Positions 5,950 to 11,062 of a DNA stretch of 11,062 bases are shown here, one piece after another. Source of the stretch: Nitriliruptoraceae bacterium. GTDB taxonomy: Bacteria; Actinomycetota; Nitriliruptoria; Nitriliruptorales; Nitriliruptoraceae. The position numbers were made by a program, and so were the translations under genes. The stretch is from assembly GCA_007120565.1 (NCBI GenBank), contig SKNK01000422.1, positions 1-11,062 of the forward strand, in the 5' to 3' direction. The stretch's first letter is position 1; every line of letters begins with the position of its first letter. Below the pieces are notes generated by a model. That model ran no database searches. It saw only the letters and a list, made by a program, of their open reading frames with translations, and was not told the DNA's origin.

Positions 5950-7524
5950 TCACGGACGACGCGCCTGGGTCTTGATGCGGTTGGTCAACTCCTGGACCTG
6001 GTCGTAGATCGCTCGCCGCTCCTGCATGAGGTCAGCGATCTTCGACTTGGCGTGCATCACCGTGGTGTGGTCGCGTCCCCCGAAGGCCTTGCCGATACGC
6101 GGCAGGGACAGATCGGTGAGCTCCCGCGTGAGGTACATCGCGATCTGTCGAGCGGTCACCAACTGCCGGCTGCGCGACGGTGAGCACAGATCGTCGATCG
6201 TCAGCGAGAAGTACTGGGCCACGGTCTCCATGATGACCTGGACCGAGATGTCCTGGTCACGGTCATCGGGGAAGAGATCCTTCAGGACCGTCTCGGCCAT
6301 CTGACTGTCCGCCGGTGAGCGCTGGAGGCTCGCGAAGGCGGATACGCGGATCAACGCACCCTCGAGCTCGCGGATGTTGGACTGCACCTTGGAGGCGATC
6401 AACTCGAGGACCTCCGGCTCCACTCCGAGCCGATCGGTCTCGCACTTCTTGCGCAGGATCGCGATCCGGGTCTCGAGGTCGGGGGGCTGGACGTCGGTCA
6501 TCAGGCCCCACTCGAAGCGACTACGGAGTCGATCCTCGAGCTGTGCGATCTGCTTCGGAGGACGGTCGCTGGAGATGACGATCTGCTTCTCGGCGTTGTG
6601 CAGCGCGTTGAAGGTGTGGAAGAACTCCTCCTGGGTCCGCTCTGCCCGCTCGAGGAACTGGATGTCGTCGATCAGGAGGACGTCGACCTGGCGGTAGGTG
6701 CGCTGGAACGAGGTGATGCGGTCGTGTCGGATGCCGTTGATGAACTCGTTGGTGAACTGCTCTGTGGTGACGTAGAGCACCGTCAGGCGGGGATACAGGC
6801 TCCGTACGTAGTGACCGATCGCGTGCAGAAGGTGGGTCTTACCGAGCCCCGCGCCGCCGTAGATGAACAGCGGGTTGTAGGACTTGGCGGGCGCCTCGGC
6901 CACCGCGGTCGCCGCAGCATGGGCGAACCGGTTCGAGGAGCCGATGACGAAATCGTCGAAGGAGTACTTGGGGTTGAGCTGGGTCTCTGGCTCCGCATCC
7001 GCAACCCGCGGCTCCGGCAGGGTGACCGTCGGCCCCTCGGGCCGTCCAGGTGCGTGCAGCGGTGATCCCTCGGTTGAGGACCAGGGTGGGGCGGGAGCAG
7101 AGTCACCGTCGGACGGAGACGTCGGTGACCATCTCGCCCCGTTGTCCTCGGCGGGGATCCGGTCGTGGAGGGGCACGGCTGCCTGGTTCGACTCGTCGGG
7201 GCGATCGGGCGCCTGGTTCGGGCGAGGCAGGGGTGCTTCACGGCTCTCGACCGGTTCGGGACGGGGCTGGACGGTGATCACCACCGACAGCTCGCGACCC
7301 GCAGCGTCGGAGAGGGCGCGCCGTATCAGGTCTCCGCAGCGGGTATCGAGCCACTCCCGGGCGAAGGCGTGGGGTGTCGCCAGGACGACCGTGTCGTCGC
7401 TGAATCCGACGGGCTGGGTTGCGGTCAACCATTGGCGTTGCGCCGGGGAGGTGACCGTGCCGACCACCTGGTCGAGACTTCGGTTCCAGAGCTCCGCAAG
7501 GTCCAGCGTCGACGGTGCTGCCAC
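5950..7524 (-). CDS. dnaA: Chromosomal replication initiator DnaA
   Basis: DnaA-ATP binds origin boxes, oligomerises and opens the duplex. Counting from the GTG at 7524 (524 residues): domain I at about 5-85 (DLAELWNRSL), a long Pro/Ser-rich domain II at about 90-180, AAA+ domain III with Walker A GGAGLGKT (223-230), Walker B VLLIDDIQF (282-290), sensor 1 ISSDR (317-321) and the arginine-finger region RLRSRFEWGL (332-341), and DNA-binding domain IV with the signature DHTTVMHA (485-492). I chose the GTG at 7524 because AGGAG sits 5 nt upstream. An in-frame ATG at 7539 has GAGGAAG directly abutting it and is the main alternative; an ATG at 7611 lacks a ribosome binding site. DnaA boxes upstream suggest autoregulation. 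Confidence 0.97.
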   Translation of the reverse strand: MAAPSTLDLAELWNRSLDQVVGTVTSPAQRQWLTATQPVGFSDDTVVLATPHAFAREWLDTRCGDLIRRALSDAAGRELSVVITVQPRPEPVESREAPLPRPNQAPDRPDESNQAAVPLHDRIPAEDNGARWSPTSPSDGDSAPAPPWSSTEGSPLHAPGRPEGPTVTLPEPRVADAEPETQLNPKYSFDDFVIGSSNRFAHAAATAVAEAPAKSYNPLFIYGGAGLGKTHLLHAIGHYVRSLYPRLTVLYVTTEQFTNEFINGIRHDRITSFQRTYRQVDVLLIDDIQFLERAERTQEEFFHTFNALHNAEKQIVISSDRPPKQIAQLEDRLRSRFEWGLMTDVQPPDLETRIAILRKKCETDRLGVEPEVLELIASKVQSNIRELEGALIRVSAFASLQRSPADSQMAETVLKDLFPDDRDQDISVQVIMETVAQYFSLTIDDLCSPSRSRQLVTARQIAMYLTRELTDLSLPRIGKAFGGRDHTTVMHAKSKIADLMQERRAIYDQVQELTNRIKTQARRP

Positions 7525-7629
7525 ACTCGCTCCTGACATCTTCCTCGTGCGATTGACCGGCGCCGGTCGGTCGCCGGCAGGCCTTCGACACACCGGTTCC
7601 CATGTCTGCATCGCAGCAGGTCAAACCCA

Positions 7630-7660
7630 GTTTCCACAGGGCCGTCCACAGTGTGGATAG
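7630..7660. promoter_or_regulatory. DnaA-box cluster upstream of dnaA
   Basis: Three box-like sites lie about 110-135 bp upstream of the dnaA start: GTTTCCACA 7630-7638 (+), CCGTCCACA 7642-7650 (+) and CTATCCACA 7652-7660 (-). The last two face each other across a single base, forming the dyad TCCACAGTGTGGA. The location fits DnaA autorepression, which is known in several bacteria; here it is inferred. Confidence 0.6.
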
Positions 7661-7874
7661 TGCCGCGAACCAGGACACGAGAAGCGTGGTCGAGGCCGCC
7701 GTGGGGAAGATCCGTCGCTTCACGGTCCCCGACCGTGGAGCGTTGCTCCTCGGACGAGATCGGATCGAACCGTGACGTCACCCACGTCGGTGACACGGGA
7801 GACAACGGTGCGATCCGCCGCTGGCGACGGACAGTCGGGGACCGTACACCGCTCCGGTCACTACCCGCAAGGAG

Positions 7875-7883
7875 TTATCCACA
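7875..7883 (+). promoter_or_regulatory. Perfect consensus DnaA box TTATCCACA
   Basis: This is the only exact match to TTATCCACA that I found in the window. It lies 23 bp upstream of the -35 element of the rpmH promoter and away from the main oriC cluster, so it may couple rpmH-operon expression to DnaA or belong to a second origin element. Confidence 0.75.
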
Positions 7884-7905
7884 CCGAGCGCCTGTCCGAC
7901 CCCGC

Positions 7906-7935
7906 TTGCCCGGTAAGCGCGCGGACCGGTACGCT
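7906..7935 (+). promoter_or_regulatory. Probable rpmH operon promoter
   Basis: The -35-like TTGCCC (7906-7911) and -10-like TACGCT (7930-7935) are separated by 18 bp, in the style of housekeeping sigma promoters of high-GC actinobacteria. It leaves a leader of about 120 nt before rpmH. The call rests on hexamer similarity and position only. Confidence 0.5.
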
Positions 7936-8063
7936 CCTGCGCACGTCTGACCGCACCGCTGGCGGATCCACGTCCTCCGTCGGGCTTCCTGCGTCTTCGC
8001 ATGGCTGCCCGGACCTTCGTCGTCGCCGCGTGCATCCACTACGACCTCCCAGGGGGCTTCGCC

Positions 8064-8198
8064 GTGAAGCGCACCTTCCAGCCCAACAACCGCCGTCGCA
8101 AGCGCAAGCACGGGTTCCGGTCCCGTATGCGCACCCGTGCCGGGCGGGCCATCGTCAAGGATCGCCGCCGCCGCGGCCGTTCCAAGCTGTCCGCGTGA
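8064..8198 (+). CDS. rpmH: 50S ribosomal protein L34
   Basis: This is a 44-residue, highly basic large-subunit ribosomal protein. It begins VKRTFQPNNRRRKRKHGFR and ends RRRRGRSKLSA, the full-length L34 pattern. The GTG start at 8064 has AGGGGG 7 nt upstream and gives the standard family length. An in-frame ATG at 8001 would add 21 residues unlike any L34, so I reject it. It is the first gene of the plus-strand operon; rnpA follows after 4 nt, the usual bacterial pairing. Confidence 0.97.
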   Translation: MKRTFQPNNRRRKRKHGFRSRMRTRAGRAIVKDRRRRGRSKLSA

Positions 8199-8202
8199 CC
8201 CT

Positions 8203-8550
8203 GTGAGCTCAGCCGCTCCCGACCGACTCCGGGACGGCCGCGACATCGCGGCCGTGCTACGTGGTCGACGGCAGCGGTCGGGACGTCTCCTCGCGGTGCA
8301 CCTGCGTCAGAGGGACGATCACGCTCCCGCCAGGATCGCGTTCGTGGCGTCGCGGCGTGTGGGTGGGGCGGTCGCTCGGAACCGGGCCAAGCGGTTGTTG
8401 CGCGAGGCCGCGCAGACGGTGCCGTTCGCGCCGGGTTTCGATGTCGTACTCGTCGCTCGCGCGGCGTGTGCGCACGGTGATCTCGCCAGCGTGCGAGCCG
8501 AACTGGCACGCACCTTGGAAGAGCTCGGCTTGGCGCAGGAGTCGGTATGA
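8203..8550 (+). CDS. rnpA: Ribonuclease P protein component
   Basis: This is the protein subunit that joins the RNase P RNA to mature tRNA 5' ends. The 115-residue protein carries the RNR signature in GGAVARNRAKRLLRE (54-68), preceded by IAFVASRRV and followed by the FDVVLVAR strand. The GTG at 8203, 4 nt after the rpmH stop, gives the normal family length; there is no strong Shine-Dalgarno, so translational coupling to rpmH is likely. A longer frame back to 8137 would overlap rpmH by 62 nt and is less likely. The end overlaps yidD as ATGA. Confidence 0.93.
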   Translation: MSSAAPDRLRDGRDIAAVLRGRRQRSGRLLAVHLRQRDDHAPARIAFVASRRVGGAVARNRAKRLLREAAQTVPFAPGFDVVLVARAACAHGDLASVRAELARTLEELGLAQESV

Positions 8551-8846
8551 GCGCTTCCGCTCGAACCCCTGACGCTACGGCGGCGACGTCGGAACCCTCG
8601 GCCGCCGTAGGCTCGGCTCGTCGTTCGCCCCTGGCGTGGGTGGTACTTGGTTTCGTCTGGCTCTACCGGATCACCTCGCCACTGCGTTCTCCCCGCTGTC
8701 GCTTCCACCCGTCTTGTTCGTCGTATGCGCTCGAGGCCGTCAAGGTCCACGGTGCGGCCCGTGGAGGATGGTTCGCCATCCGTCGGCTGGGGCGGTGTCA
8801 TCCCTGGAACCCGGGAGGGGTCGATCATGTCCCCCCGAGGAAGTAG
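8547..8846 (+). CDS. yidD: Membrane protein insertion efficiency factor YidD
   Basis: This is a 99-residue YidD-family protein, a small inner-membrane-associated factor that helps Sec/YidC insertion of membrane proteins. The family motif is clear: LYRITSPL (39-46), CRFHPSCSSYALEAV (51-65), HGAARGGW (68-75) and RCHPWNPGGVDHVP (83-96), including the three conserved cysteines at 51, 57 and 84. An N-terminal tail of about 27 residues rich in Ala/Ser/Thr precedes the domain. The ATG start overlaps the rnpA stop by 4 nt and has AGGAG 5 nt upstream. Confidence 0.95.
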   Translation: MSASARTPDATAATSEPSAAVGSARRSPLAWVVLGFVWLYRITSPLRSPRCRFHPSCSSYALEAVKVHGAARGGWFAIRRLGRCHPWNPGGVDHVPPRK

Positions 8847-8852
8847 AGCTCC

Positions 8853-10067
8853 GTGAGTGATTTCTGGCATAGCGCCCTCGATGTGATCGAGGGGGTTCTC
8901 ACCTTCCTGCACAACATCTTCGAGCCGGTGTTCGGCGTGCACAGCTGGGGATGGGCGATCATCGGCCTCACGCTGATCGTGCGGATCCTGCTGTTGCCCT
9001 TGGCGATCAAGCAGACCCGCTCGATGCGGGCGATGCAGGCGATCCAGCCCGAGATGAAGGCGCTGCAGAAGAAGTACAAGGTCGATCGTGAGCTGATGCG
9101 CAAGGACCCGGAGCAGTACCGGGCCAAGAAGGCCAAGCTCAACGAAGAGATGATGGCCTTGTACAAGGAGCGCGGGGCGAACCCGGCGGCGAGCTGTCTG
9201 CCGTTGCTGGCTCAGGCCCCGGTGTTCCTGGCGCTGTTCTGGACCCTGCGTCGGATGCGTGATGAGGGTGGAGAACTCATCGGCGCGTCGTTCTACTTCT
9301 TCACCGAGCATGGTCCCGAGGAACTCGAACCGGGCCTGCACCTGCTGGTCAGCGAGGCGAGTTGGCCGGGGTGGCTGCTCATCATCCTCATGTCGGGGAC
9401 GATGTACTGGACCCAGCGGCAGATGATGGCGCGTACCGCCATGACCCAGGGTGGCTCGAACCCCATGGCCCAGCAGCAGAAGATCCTGCTGTACGCCATG
9501 CCCATCTTCCTTGCGGTCATCTCCTTCCAGTTCCCTCTCGGCATCCTGCTGTACTGGGTCACGACCAACGTCTGGCAGGTTGCTCAGCAGGCCATCATCC
9601 TGCGTGAGGTGAAGTCGGAGAAGGAGGCGGGGACCCTCAAGGACAAGCCGGGCGTGGATGATGATGCTGGCGAGACCCCTCGTCGCTCGCCTGGTGCATC
9701 CTCGGGGACCAAGCCGGTCCCGAAGGGCGAGAAGGGCGGCTCTGACGTCAAGGGGTCCAAGGACGGCAAGGGAACGAAGGGCCCCAAGGATGCCAAGGAA
9801 GGCAAGACGCCTTCTGGGAAGGAGCCCGGCGGCGGATCCTCGAAGAAGGCCGACGCGAAGGGCTCGAAGGGTCAAGGATCGAAGTCGCCCGACCCGGACG
9901 GCGCTTCGAAGAACAAGAACGGGGGCCGTTCTCAGAAAGGGCGCGGCAAGGGGTCGTCGAACGGTCGCCCCGCGGGTTCGTCGGGGTCATCGAACGGCGC
10001 TCGTCCCGCAGATCGTCCTGCCAGGAACGCCAAGCGAGACCACCTCCCCCGACGCCCAAAGAGCTGA
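8853..10067 (+). CDS. yidC: Membrane protein insertase YidC
   Basis: YidC/Oxa1/Alb3 insertase, which places membrane proteins in the bilayer alone or with SecYEG. The 404-residue protein has the Gram-positive-type core without the large periplasmic domain: membrane segments near 33-51, 112-132, 171-187, 211-226 and 227-246, with the conserved groove arginine at R44 (TLIVRILLLPLAIKQ). A charged cytoplasmic hairpin (about 54-105) lies between the first two. After residue 252 there is a long hydrophilic Lys/Gly/Ser/Asp tail to the end, low in complexity and strongly basic; tails of this kind bind ribosomes in some YidC proteins. The GTG start has GAGGAAG 9 nt upstream; it begins 6 nt after yidD. 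There is no lipoprotein Cys near the N-terminus. Confidence 0.96.
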   Translation: MSDFWHSALDVIEGVLTFLHNIFEPVFGVHSWGWAIIGLTLIVRILLLPLAIKQTRSMRAMQAIQPEMKALQKKYKVDRELMRKDPEQYRAKKAKLNEEMMALYKERGANPAASCLPLLAQAPVFLALFWTLRRMRDEGGELIGASFYFFTEHGPEELEPGLHLLVSEASWPGWLLIILMSGTMYWTQRQMMARTAMTQGGSNPMAQQQKILLYAMPIFLAVISFQFPLGILLYWVTTNVWQVAQQAIILREVKSEKEAGTLKDKPGVDDDAGETPRRSPGASSGTKPVPKGEKGGSDVKGSKDGKGTKGPKDAKEGKTPSGKEPGGGSSKKADAKGSKGQGSKSPDPDGASKNKNGGRSQKGRGKGSSNGRPAGSSGSSNGARPADRPARNAKRDHLPRRPKS

Positions 10068-10079
10068 AAGGCACCGTTG

Positions 10080-10802
10080 ATGAGTCGTCAGATCGAAACG
10101 CAAGGTACGACCTTCGAGGCCGCCCTTGTGGCCGCTATCGCCGAGTTGTCGGGCTCTGATCCGGATCGGGTGGAGTTGAAGCTGACGGCTCCCGGGCTGG
10201 ACGAGGTGGTTGGCAACGTCAGGTTCGACCTCACGATCGAAGCGGACGACGGTGACGATGAGCCCGAGCCAGCCTCTGAGCCTCAGGAGCGGTCGGCACC
10301 TCCGAGGCGTCCGGCGGCGGAGGAGACCGACGAGAAGATCAGTGCGGAGGATCTCGACGAGGAAGCCGATGCGGCTGCGGACTTCCTCGAGGGCCTGCTG
10401 GATGCGATGGACCTGCCGGGGGATCTGCGGATCCGGGTCAAGGAGGACCACGCCGAGGTTGAGCTCGTCGATGTCGGTAGTGGGGCGCTCATCGGGCGGC
10501 GAGGGCAGACCCTCGAGTCGGTGCAGGAGTTGGTCCGCTGCAGCCTGCAGCGGCAGTTCGAGCGTCGTGCGCGGGTTCAGGTGGACGTGGAGGGCTACCG
10601 CGCGCGCCGGCTGGAGAAGCTGATCGAGAAGGCTGAAGAGGCGATCGATGCGGTTCTGGACTCCGGCGAGCCGGAGCGACTCGAGCCGATGGACGTGTTC
10701 GAGCGCAAGGCGATCCACCAACTGGTGGCCGACGTCGACGGACTTGCCAGCCGCAGTCAGGGTCGCGAGCCCGGTCGACGGGTGGTCATCGAACGGGTGT
10801 AG
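10080..10802 (+). CDS. jag: Jag/KhpB family single-stranded nucleic acid-binding protein
   Basis: This 240-residue RNA-binding protein has the three-part Jag layout: a Jag-N domain (about 3-53), an acidic linker (about 56-100), a KH domain (about 105-170) with the GxxG loop as GRRG (139-142), and an R3H domain (about 175-240) with the R-x-x-x-H motif RKAIH (209-213). Jag/KhpB proteins bind RNA and influence cell division and envelope growth in Gram-positives; the usual location is directly after yidC. The ATG at 10080 has AAAGG 8 nt upstream. A TTG one codon earlier is possible but less well spaced. Confidence 0.95.
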   Translation: MSRQIETQGTTFEAALVAAIAELSGSDPDRVELKLTAPGLDEVVGNVRFDLTIEADDGDDEPEPASEPQERSAPPRRPAAEETDEKISAEDLDEEADAAADFLEGLLDAMDLPGDLRIRVKEDHAEVELVDVGSGALIGRRGQTLESVQELVRCSLQRQFERRARVQVDVEGYRARRLEKLIEKAEEAIDAVLDSGEPERLEPMDVFERKAIHQLVADVDGLASRSQGREPGRRVVIERV

Positions 10803-10816
10803 ACGCATCTATCTCG

Positions 10817-10851
10817 AGGTGAGGGCCCGGCTACCTGCCGGGCCCTCACCT
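10817..10851 (+). terminator. Strong hairpin terminator after jag
   Basis: A perfect 15-bp stem, AGGTGAGGGCCCGGC (10817-10831) with GCCGGGCCCTCACCT (10837-10851), closes on the 5-nt loop TACCT, starting 14 nt after the jag stop. There is no long U tract after it, as is common in high-GC actinobacteria, so it may be a U-poor intrinsic terminator. Confidence 0.8.
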
Positions 10852-10865
10852 GTTCCACGTGGAAC
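10852..10865. promoter_or_regulatory. parS: parS-like ParB binding site
   Basis: The perfect 14-bp palindrome GTTCCACGTGGAAC differs from the widely conserved parS core GTTTCACGTGAAAC only by a symmetric T-to-C/A-to-G change in each arm. parS sites cluster near oriC, often between jag/rsmG and parAB, which fits here. It immediately follows the terminator stem. ParB binding to this variant is inferred. Confidence 0.75.
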
Positions 10866-11062
10866 CCCTGGCTCGCCCTAGATGCCTTGCTGAGGACGCT
10901 GCCGAGCTAGGCCGAGACCCAGGACACGGCCGCATCTACGCGTGGGGACCATCGTGGGACGTTCGTGCAGGTCAGAGACCGGTCGGATGCTTGAAGGCTG
11001 CCCTTGGAACGCCCCCCGGGCATGGAAGCTGAGCTCCGGCATCAGATGGTCATGTGACCAGC
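10866..11062. other. Right-edge stretch without a supported gene
   Basis: In many relatives rsmG, parA and parB follow jag. I see no RsmG start or motif here; short open frames on both strands that run to the window edge are unrecognisable and lack a ribosome binding site. A TGGTCA-TG-TGACCA dyad sits at 11047-11060. Confidence 0.4.

Larger units (their letters stand above)
7525..8063. other. dnaA/rpmH divergent regulatory spacer
   Basis: This 539-bp gap between the divergent dnaA and rpmH genes holds no gene that I can support. It contains a DnaA-box cluster near 7630-7660, a perfect DnaA box at 7875-7883, the rpmH promoter at 7906-7935, the palindrome GTGACGTCAC at 7772-7781, a hairpin CACGGTC-CCC-GACCGTG at 7721-7737, and a widely spaced 12-bp inverted repeat (7722-7733 with 7834-7845). 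I could not identify a convincing dnaA promoter: the best -35 on the minus strand, TTGACC (7624-7619), has no good -10 partner. The spacer may be the second half of a bipartite origin. Confidence 0.6.

Noticed and set aside
5510..5953. A 147-codon minus-strand open frame covering the whole oriC spacer
   Set aside because: It arises because repeated TCCACC boxes avoid stops in that frame; the peptide is repetitive, overlaps the dnaN and dnaA ends, and has no family resemblance.
7525..7611. Longer dnaA starts at ATG 7539 and ATG 7611
   Set aside because: The 7611 ATG has no ribosome binding site. The 7539 ATG has a purine stretch abutting it, too close for ideal spacing; it remains possible, but AGGAG 5 nt before the GTG at 7524 fits better.
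8001..8063. In-frame ATG extension of rpmH by 21 codons
   Set aside because: The extension does not resemble L34; the GTG at 8064 has a good ribosome binding site and gives the invariant 44-residue length.
9748..10074. Open frames antisense to the YidC tail and similar long antisense frames over dnaN and yidC
   Set aside because: They are products of high GC and codon bias opposite well-supported genes; none shows family motifs or a start signal.
11047..11060. TGGTCA-TG-TGACCA dyad at the right edge
   Set aside because: It is short, with an asymmetric centre, and has no context because the window ends there.
1..11062. Search for CRISPR arrays, insertion sequences, tRNA/rRNA genes and defence or toxin-antitoxin genes
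   Set aside because: No regularly spaced repeats with spacers, no transposase motifs or terminal repeats, no tRNA T-loop signatures and no defence-family domains were visible.

Overview
This window is the chromosomal replication-origin region of a high-GC bacterium, most likely a deep-branching actinobacterium (Nitriliruptoria/Euzebya/Acidimicrobiia-like). The evidence is the high GC content, frequent GTG and TTG starts, the dnaA-dnaN-recF-DUF721 order next to divergent rpmH-rnpA-yidD-yidC-jag, and the actinobacterial form of the RecF signature motif. The taxonomic placement is inferred from layout and protein style, not from a database search.

Layout. Positions 1-297 hold no gene I can recognise. 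On the minus strand, reading right to left, lie dnaA (7524-5950), the dnaA/dnaN spacer that looks like oriC (5514-5949, about sixteen full or degenerate DnaA boxes), dnaN, recF, a DUF721/DciA-family gene, a DsbB/BdbC-like quinone-linked thiol oxidase, a membrane-anchored TlpA-like thioredoxin and an Fpg/Nei-family DNA glycosylase. The genes from recF to the glycosylase are tightly packed (4-nt overlap, then gaps of 12, 18 and 22 nt) and look like one transcription unit. Right of dnaA is a 539-bp spacer with four more DnaA-box-like sites, one a perfect TTATCCACA, and a good promoter for rpmH. The plus-strand operon rpmH-rnpA-yidD-yidC-jag follows. It ends at a perfect 15-bp stem terminator that abuts a 14-bp parS-like palindrome.

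How it works together. DnaA binds the boxes in the dnaA/dnaN spacer to open the origin and probably controls its own gene through the boxes upstream. DnaN clamps the polymerase, DciA-type proteins help load the replicative helicase, and RecF acts at gaps and stalled forks. The plus-strand operon makes ribosomal protein L34, the RNase P protein, the membrane insertase YidC with its helper YidD, and the RNA-binding protein Jag/KhpB. The parS-like site would load ParB close to the origin.

I do not see a defence system, mobile element, CRISPR array or clear novel pathway; nearly every gene belongs to a conserved core set. The points most worth a second look are: a duplicated 33-bp module of three DnaA boxes on an exact 11-bp pitch in oriC; an inverted pair of TTACCCACA boxes; the variant parS site touching the jag terminator; and a thiol-oxidation pair plus glycosylase in the place where gyrB-gyrA usually follow recF-DUF721.
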